A stretch of 64,000 bases of DNA, from positions 1 to 64,000 of the forward strand of contig NZ_QNQP01000016.1 of NCBI RefSeq assembly GCF_003316635.1. The letters are read 5' to 3'. The DNA comes from Roseovarius dicentrarchi (GTDB lineage: Bacteria; Pseudomonadota; Alphaproteobacteria; Rhodobacterales; Rhodobacteraceae). The notes under the pieces were generated by a model that did not search any database, was not told the origin of the DNA, and saw nothing but the letters and a program-made list of their open reading frames with translations. Made by a program: the position numbers and the translations under genes. Positions 17,276 to 26,410 of the stretch are shown one piece after another. Positions within the stretch are counted from its first letter, which is position 1. Each line of letters opens with the position of its first letter.

Positions 17276-17353
17276 ACCGCGCACGGCTGGGCGCGGTCTT
17301 TGCCATGCAGGTGATCTTGCGCCAGTGGCGGCGCCGGGGTACAGGCTGCGCCC

Positions 17354-18067
17354 ATGATTATAGACAAACATCCATCGGGCGCGCCCTGGCGCAATTTCTA
17401 CGGTCGGTTCAAGGGCAAGGCCCTGCGCAAGTCGCAGGAGCGGCTGCTGGACGAGGATCTGCAAGGGCTGTCGCCGGGCCCGGTGGGATGGGACGTCAAC
17501 CCCGAGCGGACAGAGCTGGATCTGAAGGCGCTGTTCGGGGACCGCGATCTGTGGCTTGAGATCGGCTTTGGCGGGGGCGAGCATCTGGCGCATATGGCCG
17601 TGGCCGAGCCGGACGTGGGCCTTATCGGGTGCGAGCCGTACCTGAACGGCGTTGCCATGCTGCTGGCCAAGCTGCGCAAAATCGACGAGCCGCATGTGCG
17701 GGTGCATCCGGGCGACGCGCGCGATCTGTTCGATGTGCTGCCAGAGGCATCGGTGGGCCGGGCCTATCTGCTCTATCCCGACCCGTGGCCAAAGGCACGG
17801 CATCATCGCCGGCGGTTCGTCACCGCCGAACATCTGGAGCCGCTGGCGCGCGTGATGCGCCCCGGCGCGGAGTTGCGCATTGCCACCGATATCGAAGATT
17901 ACGTGCGCCAGACGCTGGAAGAGGTGCCGCCCTGCGGTTTTGAATGGCTGGCCGAAGGGCCGGACGACTGGCGAAAGCCATGGGATGGCTGGATTGCCAC
18001 CCGCTACGAGCAAAAGGCACTGCGCGAGGGGCGCGTGCCGCATTACCTGCGGTTCCGCCGGGTCTGA
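17354..18067 (+). CDS. trmB: tRNA (guanine-N7-)-methyltransferase
   Basis: 237 residues. It methylates G46 of tRNA using SAM. Motifs: LEIGFGGGEHLA (SAM binding), IGCEPYLNGVA and the TrmB signature YLLYPDPWPKARHHRRRFV. Alphaproteobacterial TrmB is of this length. It is convergent with the second argE-type gene, 14 nt apart. Confidence 0.95.
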   Translation: MIIDKHPSGAPWRNFYGRFKGKALRKSQERLLDEDLQGLSPGPVGWDVNPERTELDLKALFGDRDLWLEIGFGGGEHLAHMAVAEPDVGLIGCEPYLNGVAMLLAKLRKIDEPHVRVHPGDARDLFDVLPEASVGRAYLLYPDPWPKARHHRRRFVTAEHLEPLARVMRPGAELRIATDIEDYVRQTLEEVPPCGFEWLAEGPDDWRKPWDGWIATRYEQKALREGRVPHYLRFRRV

Positions 18068-18081
18068 TCAGGCAGGTGTGA

Positions 18082-19248
18082 TCACGTTGCGGCCAGCTTC
18101 AGGCTGAGCCGGTCCAGCATTTCCAGACACTGCGTCATCTGGTCGATGGTCACAAACTCATCCGCCTTGTGCGCCTGCTCGATCGAGCCGGGACCGCAGA
18201 GAATGGCGGACATGCCCATGGATTGAAAAATGCCGGCCTCGGTCCCGAAGGGCACCACGTCCGCGCCGTTGGCGCCGGTCAGTTCCATCATGATGTCGCG
18301 CGCCTCGGACACTTCGGCGGGGATCAGGCCCTCGACCTCGCCGATGGTTTCGGTGCGGATATCCGCCTCGGGATAGACGGCGCGCATGGCGGGCAGCAGG
18401 ATGTCGGTGCAGTAGTGGTGCAGATCCTCCTTTACCAGCGTGAAATCCGAATGCTGCACGGGGCGCATTTCCCAATCGACCTGCGCGGTTGAGGGGATCA
18501 CGTTATGCGCCACGCCGCCAATCAGCGCGCCGGTGTTGATGGTGGTCCATGGCGGATCAAACCGGCTGCCCTGCGGCGCGCGCATGCGTAGCGTGTCCTT
18601 CAGCTCCAGCAGCCGCGCGACAAAGCGTGTGGCATATTCCACCGCGTTCACACCGCGATCAGGCCCGGACCCATGGCCGGCCAGCCCGGTAAAATGGGTG
18701 GAGTATTCGCAACAGCCCTTGTGACCCTCGATCACGCGCATCATCGTCGGCTCGCCGATCAGCGCGACCGACGGCTTCAGCCCGCGCGCCGTCAGCACCT
18801 GCGCCAGATCGCGCGCTCCGATGCAGCCGGTTTCCTCGTCATAGGTGAATGAGAAATGCAGCGGTCGATTGGTGATCCGCTGGGCAAAGGCGGGCGCCAT
18901 GGCGATGGTGGCGGCAATGAACCCCTTCATGTCGCAGGCACCGCGACCATACAGGCGCCCATCTTCTTCGTGCATCAGAAACGGATCGGTCGCCCACTCC
19001 TGATCGGCCACCGGCACCACATCGCTGTGACCTGACAGGATGATGCCGCCGTCGCCTTCGGGGCCGAGCGTGGCAAACAGGTTTGCCTTTTTGCCGTCCG
19101 CGTCCTGCATGATTTCGACCCGCGCGCCCGACGCCTCCAGCCGGGTGGCAAGGTAGCCGATCATGTCAAGGTTGCTGTCCTGGGACACGGTCGGAAAGCC
19201 GATCAGCGAGCGCATCAACAGCAATGTATCATCGAGGGGAAGTGACAC
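18082..19248 (-). CDS. argE: Acetylornithine deacetylase (ArgE)
   Basis: 388 residues from a GTG at 19248 with AAAGGA nine nt upstream; an ATG at 19338 would add 30 residues unlike the family. M20 motifs: SGHSDVVPV, LYGRGACDMKGF, TYDEETGCIG, IGEPTMM and FGTEAGIF. This copy is standard for the arginine pathway enzyme of alphaproteobacteria and stands alone, so it is the more likely true ArgE of the two in the window. Its promoter shares the 294-nt gap with the divergent adhesin gene. Confidence 0.85.
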   Translation of the reverse strand: MSLPLDDTLLLMRSLIGFPTVSQDSNLDMIGYLATRLEASGARVEIMQDADGKKANLFATLGPEGDGGIILSGHSDVVPVADQEWATDPFLMHEEDGRLYGRGACDMKGFIAATIAMAPAFAQRITNRPLHFSFTYDEETGCIGARDLAQVLTARGLKPSVALIGEPTMMRVIEGHKGCCEYSTHFTGLAGHGSGPDRGVNAVEYATRFVARLLELKDTLRMRAPQGSRFDPPWTTINTGALIGGVAHNVIPSTAQVDWEMRPVQHSDFTLVKEDLHHYCTDILLPAMRAVYPEADIRTETIGEVEGLIPAEVSEARDIMMELTGANGADVVPFGTEAGIFQSMGMSAILCGPGSIEQAHKADEFVTIDQMTQCLEMLDRLSLKLAAT

Positions 19249-19542
19249 TGGCAATCGTCCTTTGGCGGAAAACCCTTGGCTGGTTTGCGGTGAAAAACGC
19301 GACCCGGTGGCGGCCTGTCGCGCTGTAATCCATGGCATGGCCGCGCGCCTGTGCCAAGTCCCGCAGGCCCCGCCGGATCAAAGTTTTGATCCGCCAAGGT
19401 GCGCGCCTTTTGCCACAATCGGGCCAAAACGTGGCCAGGATGCGGCGAAAAACTCTGGAGATCACGGCCATCCTCGCGTAGCTATTGATGCAATTATAAG
19501 CGGCGCAGAAAGTGCCGCATTTTGAGGAAGAGCGGTGTTTAA
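19249..19542. promoter_or_regulatory. Divergent argE / adhesin intergenic region
   Basis: 294 nt without a convincing gene. Near the adhesin there is an AT-rich CAATTATAAG (19491-19500) that may serve as a -10, then a short hairpin GCGGC/GCCGC (19500-19518) in what would be the leader, and GAGGAAG as SD 13 nt before the ATG. No recognisable regulator site was found. Confidence 0.4.
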
Positions 19543-22500
19543 ATGAAAGCGATTAAGTTCGTTGTCCGTACCCGTACGGGCGAGTCAACCCATGGCGAAG
19601 TGTCGATTGACGGCAATAATTCCATCATCAATGTCAGCGGTTCGCATGAGGTTTCCCTGAACCTGACGCAGGACGATATCGGTGGATATACCCGCGTCGG
19701 GAATGACCTGGAAATCACCCTGGCCGATGGCCGCGTTATCGAGCTGACCAACTATTTTGCCGATGCTGGCGGCGAGACGCGCCTGTTCATCAGCGCGGAT
19801 GGCTACCTGAACGAGGTCGTGCTGGTCGACGGCGGAGATGGCGCGCTTTATGCACAATACGGACCCACCGCCGAGTGGAGCAAGTGGAGCCCGTCGGACG
19901 AGCTGATCTTTCTGGGCGGCACAGAAGTGGCCAGCGATTCCACCGGCGAGGATGAGACTGTGTCGATGCTGGGCGCAGGCATCCTGGGCGGCAGCAGTCT
20001 GCTGGGGCTGGGCGCGGCGGGGGCTGCGGCGGTTGTTGGCGGCGCCGCTATCATGGGCGGCGATGGCGGCGATGGCAACCATGCGCGCCCCTCCGGCCCG
20101 ACAAAGATCCAGTCAAGCGTGGACCAGGATGCGCCGATCATTGTTGGCGGTGACGGCGTGGACGGCTCGAACACCTCCGTGGATATTTCCGGCGATGCCG
20201 AGCCCGGCTCGACCGTCGAAGTGACGGTGGGCGACAAGACACAAGAGACGACCGCCGATGATGACGGCTACTGGGACGTCTCCTTTGGCGGGGATGATTT
20301 ACCCGAGGATGGAACGCACGACGTGGTCGTGGACGTGCGCGAACCCGACGGCACCGAAACCACGCTGACCGGCCCCGAGGTTCAGGTTGACACAACGCCG
20401 CCCGATGCGGCGCTGACAGGCGGCACGGTCGGCACCGATGATCTGTTCAACGCCGAGGCGTATGAAAACGGCGTCGATATCGCCGGAACGGGCGAGCCGG
20501 GCTCCAGCATCACCGTCACGGTTGACGATATCGTGCGCGAGACTGTCGTGGACGGCGATGGCAACTGGACCGTGACCTATGAGCCCGGCGCTTTGCCAAA
20601 GGGCGAGGTTGTTCTGGACCTGACCGTCGTTGCGAAAGACGCTGTCGGCAATACCACTACCGTGACCGATAGCGTTCAGATTGATACGGTCTTCAACGAC
20701 CTGGCCATCGATCTGGACGAAATCGAAGGCGATGGCACCGTCAACGGGAATGAGGCCAGCGGCGGCATCGACATTACCGGGACCGCAACGGCGGGCGCCA
20801 CGGTTGTCGTGACCTTCAACGATGAAGACAAGACAGTGACCGCCGGGACGGATGGCAAATGGACCGCGCAGTTTGACGGCAGCGGGCTGGGCGATATCAA
20901 GACGGACATGGACGTCAGCGCCACGACAACCGACGCGGCGGGCAACGTCACCACGACGTCGGGCCAGATCCATGTCGACACCTTTCTGAATGACTTCACC
21001 CAGACCAGCACCACAGGCGGCGATGACGGCGTGATCAACGCGGCCGAGGCGACCGAGGGCCTGACCGTCACCGGCACGGGCGAGCCGGGTATGCAGATCG
21101 AGGTGACGCTGGCCGGTGTTCCGGGCGTGGTCGAAGTGGCGGGTGACGGCAGCTGGACCGCCAGCTTTGACGCAAGCCAGATCCCGGCAGGCACCCGGAC
21201 CGAAACGATGATCGCCACCGCAACAGACGCGGCCGGCAACAGCGAGACGATTACGTCGCAGGTTCAGATTGATACCGAAGCGGGCCTTCTGACGCTGGAG
21301 ACGGATGCGATCGGCGGCGCCGACGGTGTCATCAACTACGCCGAGGCCGAGGCCGGTGTGATCGTGAGCGGAGACGCGCCGGAGGGGATGCTGGTCACGG
21401 TATTGCTGGACGGCGTCAGGCATGAGGTGACGGCAGGGCTGGGCAATGTCTGGCAGACTACCTATCAGCAGCACGAAATCGTGCAAGGCACCCACACGCC
21501 GGATGTCTCCGCCTCGATCACCGATGCGGCGGGCAACAGCGCGCGCGTCGACGCCACAGTACGCGTCGACACTGTGGTTGACGATCTGAGCATGGCAACC
21601 CCGCCGCTGGTGACGGCAACGGACCAGACCTCGGTTATCAACGGCGATCTGTACCGTGCGGGCTTTGACGTGAACGGCACAGTCGAGCCGGGATCGACCG
21701 TCGAAGTGTCGATTGGCCGGGTGGGCGACAGCGCGCGCGTTCAGGGCCAGGTCGAATATGACGGTAACGGCAACTGGACGGCGACATTCCCGGCCAATGC
21801 GCTGCCCGAGGGGCAGTATGATGCCGCGATCAAAGTCGATGCCCGCGATGCCGCCGGCAACGTCGACAGCGTCACCCAGACCTTCCAGGTCGATACGCAA
21901 GTCGATGCGCTGAGCCACGCGCGCGATCTGTTCGGCGATGACCGGGTGGTGAACCTGGCCGAAGCCGAGGCAGGCATCACCCTGACCGGTCAGGTCGAGC
22001 CGGGCTCGACCGTGCAGGTGAACGTGCTGGGCAAAACCTATGATGCGGTGGTCTCCGCAGCCGGGGCGTGGACGCTGGACATCCCGGACGCCGATATTCC
22101 GCAGGTCGAAGGGGCTGCGGGTATGTTCGACATGACCATCACCGCGACCGATAACGCGCTGAACGTCAGCACCATCAGCGAGACGCTGACCATCGACACA
22201 ATCGCGCCGGATACACCGGATGTTGTCGGGTATTTCCGGCAGGGCGGCGGGTATCGCTATGTCACGCTGGACACACCGGATGATCCGGTGGCTATTCACA
22301 AGGTGGCCGGTGACGGCAGCGTCAGTGAAATGGACCTTTACGAAAGCGCGGACGCCTTCCTGGGCGAAACATCCTATCATTTTCTGGATGGCGCAGGCAG
22401 GCCGGCGCCCATCGCGGACGGCTCGCAACTGGTTGTGACCAGCAATGACGCGGCGGGCAACGCCTCCAGCACGTATCTGGTTCTGGACGAGACGAACACG

Positions 22501-22788
22501 AATGTCGTCAATCTGGGCAACAGCAATCTGGGCGATTTCCAGATCGAAACCATCGACCTCAGCTTTGGCGATCAAAGCCAGTTGGTCCTGACCAAGGAAC
22601 TGGTCGAAAGCCTGTCCGATGCGACCGATACGGTCGTCGTGCGGGGCGGCGCCGATGATACTGTCACCATGCTCGGCGCCGCTCGCGGCGATAGCATTGT
22701 GGTCGATGGGGATGCGCATACGGTTTATACGCTGGGCGATGCGACGCAAATTCTGGTGGACGACCAGATCACCAATATCGTGATCTGA
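19543..22788 (+). CDS. BapA-prefix, Ig-repeat surface adhesin exported by type I secretion
   Basis: 1081 residues, no Sec signal. Residues 1-130 are the BapA/Bap-type prefix (IKFVVRTRTGES..., DLEITLADGRVIELTNYF), then a hydrophobic glycine/alanine helix near 140-170 (GAGILGGSSLLGLGAAGAAAVVGG), which in large adhesins serves retention. About seven Ig-like repeats of ~95 residues follow (about 195-900), each with GTGEPGSxxxVTV, DGNWT and TDAAGN..T..VQIDT. The acidic C-terminus, ending TVYTLGDATQILVDDQITNIVI across its last strands, is the type usual for T1SS substrates in this group. No RTX nonapeptides are seen. TolC-, ABC- and HlyD-like genes follow directly. Likely role: attachment and biofilm. 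Confidence 0.85.
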   Translation: MKAIKFVVRTRTGESTHGEVSIDGNNSIINVSGSHEVSLNLTQDDIGGYTRVGNDLEITLADGRVIELTNYFADAGGETRLFISADGYLNEVVLVDGGDGALYAQYGPTAEWSKWSPSDELIFLGGTEVASDSTGEDETVSMLGAGILGGSSLLGLGAAGAAAVVGGAAIMGGDGGDGNHARPSGPTKIQSSVDQDAPIIVGGDGVDGSNTSVDISGDAEPGSTVEVTVGDKTQETTADDDGYWDVSFGGDDLPEDGTHDVVVDVREPDGTETTLTGPEVQVDTTPPDAALTGGTVGTDDLFNAEAYENGVDIAGTGEPGSSITVTVDDIVRETVVDGDGNWTVTYEPGALPKGEVVLDLTVVAKDAVGNTTTVTDSVQIDTVFNDLAIDLDEIEGDGTVNGNEASGGIDITGTATAGATVVVTFNDEDKTVTAGTDGKWTAQFDGSGLGDIKTDMDVSATTTDAAGNVTTTSGQIHVDTFLNDFTQTSTTGGDDGVINAAEATEGLTVTGTGEPGMQIEVTLAGVPGVVEVAGDGSWTASFDASQIPAGTRTETMIATATDAAGNSETITSQVQIDTEAGLLTLETDAIGGADGVINYAEAEAGVIVSGDAPEGMLVTVLLDGVRHEVTAGLGNVWQTTYQQHEIVQGTHTPDVSASITDAAGNSARVDATVRVDTVVDDLSMATPPLVTATDQTSVINGDLYRAGFDVNGTVEPGSTVEVSIGRVGDSARVQGQVEYDGNGNWTATFPANALPEGQYDAAIKVDARDAAGNVDSVTQTFQVDTQVDALSHARDLFGDDRVVNLAEAEAGITLTGQVEPGSTVQVNVLGKTYDAVVSAAGAWTLDIPDADIPQVEGAAGMFDMTITATDNALNVSTISETLTIDTIAPDTPDVVGYFRQGGGYRYVTLDTPDDPVAIHKVAGDGSVSEMDLYESADAFLGETSYHFLDGAGRPAPIADGSQLVVTSNDAAGNASSTYLVLDETNTNVVNLGNSNLGDFQIETIDLSFGDQSQLVLTKELVESLSDATDTVVVRGGADDTVTMLGAARGDSIVVDGDAHTVYTLGDATQILVDDQITNIVI

Positions 22789-22799
22789 TACAGCGCGCG

Positions 22800-22818
22800 G
22801 CGCCCCGGTTCGGGGCGC
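22800..22818 (+). terminator. Hairpin between adhesin and secretion genes
   Basis: Perfect 8-bp GC stem, GCGCCCCG / CGGGGCGC, with a GTT loop, 11 nt after the adhesin stop and followed by a T-containing stretch without a true U tract. A flanking GCGC pair can extend it. It probably attenuates transcription into the secretion genes or protects the adhesin mRNA 3' end. Confidence 0.6.
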
Positions 22819-22876
22819 TGCGCACCATTTGATTTATAACAAAAATAATAAGCTACCGGATTCAGGGGCGTCAGAC

Positions 22877-24175
22877 ATGGGGATAGCAGGCAAGGCAGGC
22901 AGCGCGGCGTTGGTCGCGGCATCGGCGTTTTTTGTCGCCGGCTGCATGGGCGGGGGCGAGGCCAGCTCGCGCTTTGCCATGCCGTCGCCCGGCGCCGAGG
23001 CCGCCAGCCCGGCGCAGGCCGAGGCCGCAGCATCGCCCATCATCGCCGCGCTGCAAACCCGGCAGAGCGTTCTGCCGCCGGGCAGCCCCTATGCGCGTGT
23101 CAGCGACGCGGTTCTTGCCGCCAACAGCCGCACTGCCGAGGCCGAGCTGCGCGCCGCCCGTCTGCGCGCCGAAGCCGCCTCAAAGAACTGGCTGCCCAAG
23201 ATCGGCCCCAGCATCAGCCTGACCAGCCTGAGCGATGTGGTCGCCAATCTGGTGCTGGAGCAGGTGCTGTTCGATCATGGCCGCCTGAAGGCCGAGCGCG
23301 CCTTTGCCAAGGCCGATGTCGAGGTGGCCGCAGTGGGCCTTGCCGATGACACGAACGAGCGGATTTTCACCGCGCTGTCGCTCTACCTTGATGTGGCCGA
23401 GGCGCGCGAGCGCGCGGCGCTGGATGCGCGCACGCTGAAAGACATGCAGCGGTTCGAGTGGATCATGTCCGAGCGGGTGCGCGGCGGCGTCTCGGACCGG
23501 TCGGACCTGAGCGTTCTGGATCAGAAGCTGGGCGAGATTCGCCTCAGCCTCAGCTCCGCCACCGAGGCGGCCGGCACGGCACTGGCCGAGCTGAACGCAA
23601 TGGCCGCAATGCCGCTGGACGACGTGACCGGGCTGGCCGATCTTCCGCCCTTGCCGGACGCGCGCGCGCTGTCCGTGCTGCGCGCCATGGCCGAGCAGGA
23701 CCGCGCCGTGGCCGAGGCCCGCGTGCAGCGCGCCGGCCTGTTGCCGGGGCTCACGGCCAATGGCACGGTGGGCGATGTGACGGACGGGGCGATCAATGTC
23801 GGCGGCGGCCTTCTGGGGCTGGGAACCGGCGACAGCCTGAAGGCAATCGAGATGGAAAAGGACGCCGCCGCCCGCCGCACCGCGCAGGCCGAAGAGGACG
23901 CCGCGCGCGTCCTGCGCCGGCTGGAGCAGCGCAGCGCCGCCTTGTCGCGGCAGGTGGGCGAGGCGGCGGCGCTGACCGCGCAGGCCCGCGCCAATCTGGA
24001 CCTGTTTCAGGAACAATACGATGGCGGCCAGCGGCAGGTGATGGACGTCGTCGGCGTGTACGAGACGTTTGCCGCGCGCGAGACTTCGCGCCTTGATCTG
24101 AAATACGAACTGGCCCGCGCGCGGCTGACATCGGCCCGCCTGACCGGGCTTTTGGCGGACGGGAGCCGGATTTGA
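22877..24175 (+). CDS. TolC-like outer-membrane lipoprotein of type I secretion
   Basis: 432 residues. The start at 22877 is chosen because it begins a lipoprotein signal (MGIAGKAGSAALVAASAFFVAGC) with lipobox VAGC. The mature chain is alpha-helical and Ala/Arg/Glu-rich, with duplicated halves typical of outer-membrane efflux proteins (ANSRTAEAELRAARLRAEAASKNWLPKIGP broken over helices; FALSLYLDVAEARE-type segments). It should form the outer-membrane channel for the adjacent ABC/HlyD pair. Its stop overlaps the TTG start of the ABC gene. Confidence 0.8.
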   Translation: MGIAGKAGSAALVAASAFFVAGCMGGGEASSRFAMPSPGAEAASPAQAEAAASPIIAALQTRQSVLPPGSPYARVSDAVLAANSRTAEAELRAARLRAEAASKNWLPKIGPSISLTSLSDVVANLVLEQVLFDHGRLKAERAFAKADVEVAAVGLADDTNERIFTALSLYLDVAEARERAALDARTLKDMQRFEWIMSERVRGGVSDRSDLSVLDQKLGEIRLSLSSATEAAGTALAELNAMAAMPLDDVTGLADLPPLPDARALSVLRAMAEQDRAVAEARVQRAGLLPGLTANGTVGDVTDGAINVGGGLLGLGTGDSLKAIEMEKDAAARRTAQAEEDAARVLRRLEQRSAALSRQVGEAAALTAQARANLDLFQEQYDGGQRQVMDVVGVYETFAARETSRLDLKYELARARLTSARLTGLLADGSRI

Positions 24176-26409
24176 CCGATGCACCCGCCACATTATCCAT
24201 CACCAGCGGCAAGGTGCGGCGGCTGACAGCGGTTGTCGGCGGCGCCGCTGCGCCTGACACGGCGCCGCCCCAAGCGCCCGCAGAGCCGCCGCAGCCAAGC
24301 CGCGCCGAAACGCGCGCCAGCCTTGCCGCCACGTATGCGGGGTATCTGGGCGTCGATATCCCCGTTCGCGATCTGCTGGAGGCTGCGGCAACGCGGGCCG
24401 GCACCGGGGCAGAGGGCACGCTGGAGCCGCGCGCGCTGGCCGATGCGCTGATTGCCTGCGGCATGCGCGCAGAGGTGTCCGTGGTGGCAGGCGTGGCGGG
24501 CGACGACTGGCCGGCGCTGGCGCAGATGACCAGCGGGCAGCTTATCCTTGTGCTGTCGCAGTCGAGCGGCACGCTGACCATCTTTGACCCCACCCGCGCG
24601 GACCGCCGGGCCGAGGTCCGGCTGGGGGAATTCGATCCCTACTTTACCGGCGTGGTCGTGCGCGCCGAGGCGCGGATCGAGGCATTGTCGCGCGCCCATA
24701 TCGCGCCGGAACAGGCGCCCCACTGGTTCTGGGGCGAGTTCCGCAAATTTCGCCGCCACTTTGCCGAGGTGGCGCTGGGGTCGTTCGTGGCCAATATTCT
24801 GGCGGTCGCGGTCGCGCTGTTCAGCTTGCAGGTGTATGACCGCGTGATCCCGCATCAGTCGGTCGCGACGCTGTGGGTGCTGGCCATCGGCGCGGGGCTG
24901 GCGCTGCTGATGGAGAGTTTTCTGAAAATCGCCCGCGCACGTCTGCTGGACGGGGCCGGCCGCCAGATCGAGGTCAGCGTTCAGGCGCTTTTGATGGAGC
25001 GCATTCTGGGCATGCGCTCGGACAAGGCCAGCCGCGCGCCTTCGGCGCTGTTTTCCTCCATGCGTGAATTTGGATCGGTGCGCGAATTTTTCACCGCATC
25101 AACCGTGGGTACGATTGCCGATATCCCGTTTTTGTTCGTATTCATCTTTCTGGTGGCATCCATCGCCGGCAATGTCGTCTGGGTTCTGATCGCGGGCGGC
25201 ATCATCATGGTGGTGCCGGGGTTCTTCCTGCAAAGGAAAATGATCCGCCTGACGCAGGAAACCCAAGGGGCAGGGGCCAAATCCTCGCGCCTGCTGCACG
25301 AGGCGGTGTTTGAGCTGGACACGCTGAAAACCCAGCGCGCCGAGGATCGGTTTCGCCGCCTCTGGGCCGAGCTGACGACGCTCAGCGCCCTCAAATCCAG
25401 CGAGCAGCGCAAGCTGGCGTCGGTCCTGACATTCTGGAGCCAGGGGGTGCAGCAGGCCACCTATATCGCGGCCATCATCACCTGCACCTATCTGGTCTTT
25501 GCCGGGCAGTTCACCGTCGGCTCCATTATCGCGGTCAGCATCCTGACGTCGCGCACGCTGGCGCCGTTGACGCAGATTGCCGGCACAATGGCGCGTTGGG
25601 GCAACGTCAAATCCGCCCTCGACGGGCTGGAGGCAATCGCCGACGCCGAGCAGGACCGCGAGGCCGGCCGCAGCTATCTGCGCCGCGACCGGCTGGAGGG
25701 CGCGTTCGAGCTGCGCGAGGTGCAGTTTGCCTATGCCGAAGGCGAGCCGCCGACGCTAAATATTCCCGCGATTCACCTGAAGGCCGGGCAGGCGGTTGCG
25801 GTTCTGGGCACGAACGGATCGGGCAAATCCACCCTGCTCAAGCTTCTGTCGGGTCTTTACGCACCGACCAGGGGCCGGATTTTGCTGGACGGCACCGATA
25901 TGGCGCAGATCGACCCGCGCGACATCCGGCGCAGCGTTGGATATCTGGGGCAGGACGTGCGCCTGTTTACCGGCACCTTGCGCGAGAACCTGAACCTGAA
26001 CCTGCTGGAGCGCGACGATGCGCGCCTGATGCAGGCGCTGGAATTTTCCGGTCTGGGCCCGTTTGTGCGCGGCCATTCCAAGGGGCTGGATCTGGAAATT
26101 CTGGACGGTGGCGGCGGGCTGAGTCACGGCCAGCGCCAGTCAATCGGCTGGGCGCGGCTATGGCTGCAAGACCCGGCGGTTTGCCTGCTGGACGAGCCGA
26201 CGGCGGCGCTGGACCAGACGCTGGAGCGCACGCTGGTCAGCCGGCTGGAGACCTGGCTGCAAGGGCGCACTGCGGTGATCGCCACGCACCGGATGCCGAT
26301 CCTGACGCTGACCAGCCGGACCTTGATCCTGCAAAACGGCCGCATGGCAGTGGACGGCCCGCGCGATCAGGTGCTGGCGCATATCGCCGCAAATCAGGGG
26401 GGCGGCTGA
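24172..26409 (+). CDS. Type I secretion ABC transporter (permease + ATPase)
   Basis: 745 residues from a TTG at 24172 that overlaps the upstream stop; GGGAGCC lies just before it. The N-terminal ~160 residues resemble a C39-like domain without the catalytic Cys, as in exporters of RTX and adhesin substrates. Six membrane helices follow (about 195-470). The nucleotide-binding domain has Walker A GTNGSGKST (546-554), signature LSHGQ (650-654), Walker B CLLDEPTAALD and switch His in ATHRM. LSHGQ instead of LSGGQ is a small departure. It should export the adhesin at 19543. Confidence 0.9.
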   Translation: MTDAPATLSITSGKVRRLTAVVGGAAAPDTAPPQAPAEPPQPSRAETRASLAATYAGYLGVDIPVRDLLEAAATRAGTGAEGTLEPRALADALIACGMRAEVSVVAGVAGDDWPALAQMTSGQLILVLSQSSGTLTIFDPTRADRRAEVRLGEFDPYFTGVVVRAEARIEALSRAHIAPEQAPHWFWGEFRKFRRHFAEVALGSFVANILAVAVALFSLQVYDRVIPHQSVATLWVLAIGAGLALLMESFLKIARARLLDGAGRQIEVSVQALLMERILGMRSDKASRAPSALFSSMREFGSVREFFTASTVGTIADIPFLFVFIFLVASIAGNVVWVLIAGGIIMVVPGFFLQRKMIRLTQETQGAGAKSSRLLHEAVFELDTLKTQRAEDRFRRLWAELTTLSALKSSEQRKLASVLTFWSQGVQQATYIAAIITCTYLVFAGQFTVGSIIAVSILTSRTLAPLTQIAGTMARWGNVKSALDGLEAIADAEQDREAGRSYLRRDRLEGAFELREVQFAYAEGEPPTLNIPAIHLKAGQAVAVLGTNGSGKSTLLKLLSGLYAPTRGRILLDGTDMAQIDPRDIRRSVGYLGQDVRLFTGTLRENLNLNLLERDDARLMQALEFSGLGPFVRGHSKGLDLEILDGGGGLSHGQRQSIGWARLWLQDPAVCLLDEPTAALDQTLERTLVSRLETWLQGRTAVIATHRMPILTLTSRTLILQNGRMAVDGPRDQVLAHIAANQGGG

Positions 26410-26410
26410 T

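Noticed and set aside
15530..18043. 837-codon minus-strand open frame
   Set aside because: It lies antisense to davB and trmB, whose motifs are unmistakable. The product is His/Arg/Gln-rich with no family resemblance, as expected from a frame opposite GC-rich codons.
20100..22250. CRISPR-like or satellite repeat array
   Set aside because: The periodicity is at protein level (Ig domains of about 95 residues); DNA copies are diverged and there are no short identical repeats with unique spacers.
20299..22749. 816-codon minus-strand open frame
   Set aside because: Antisense to the Ig-repeat adhesin; its apparent repeats are shadows of the adhesin repeats.
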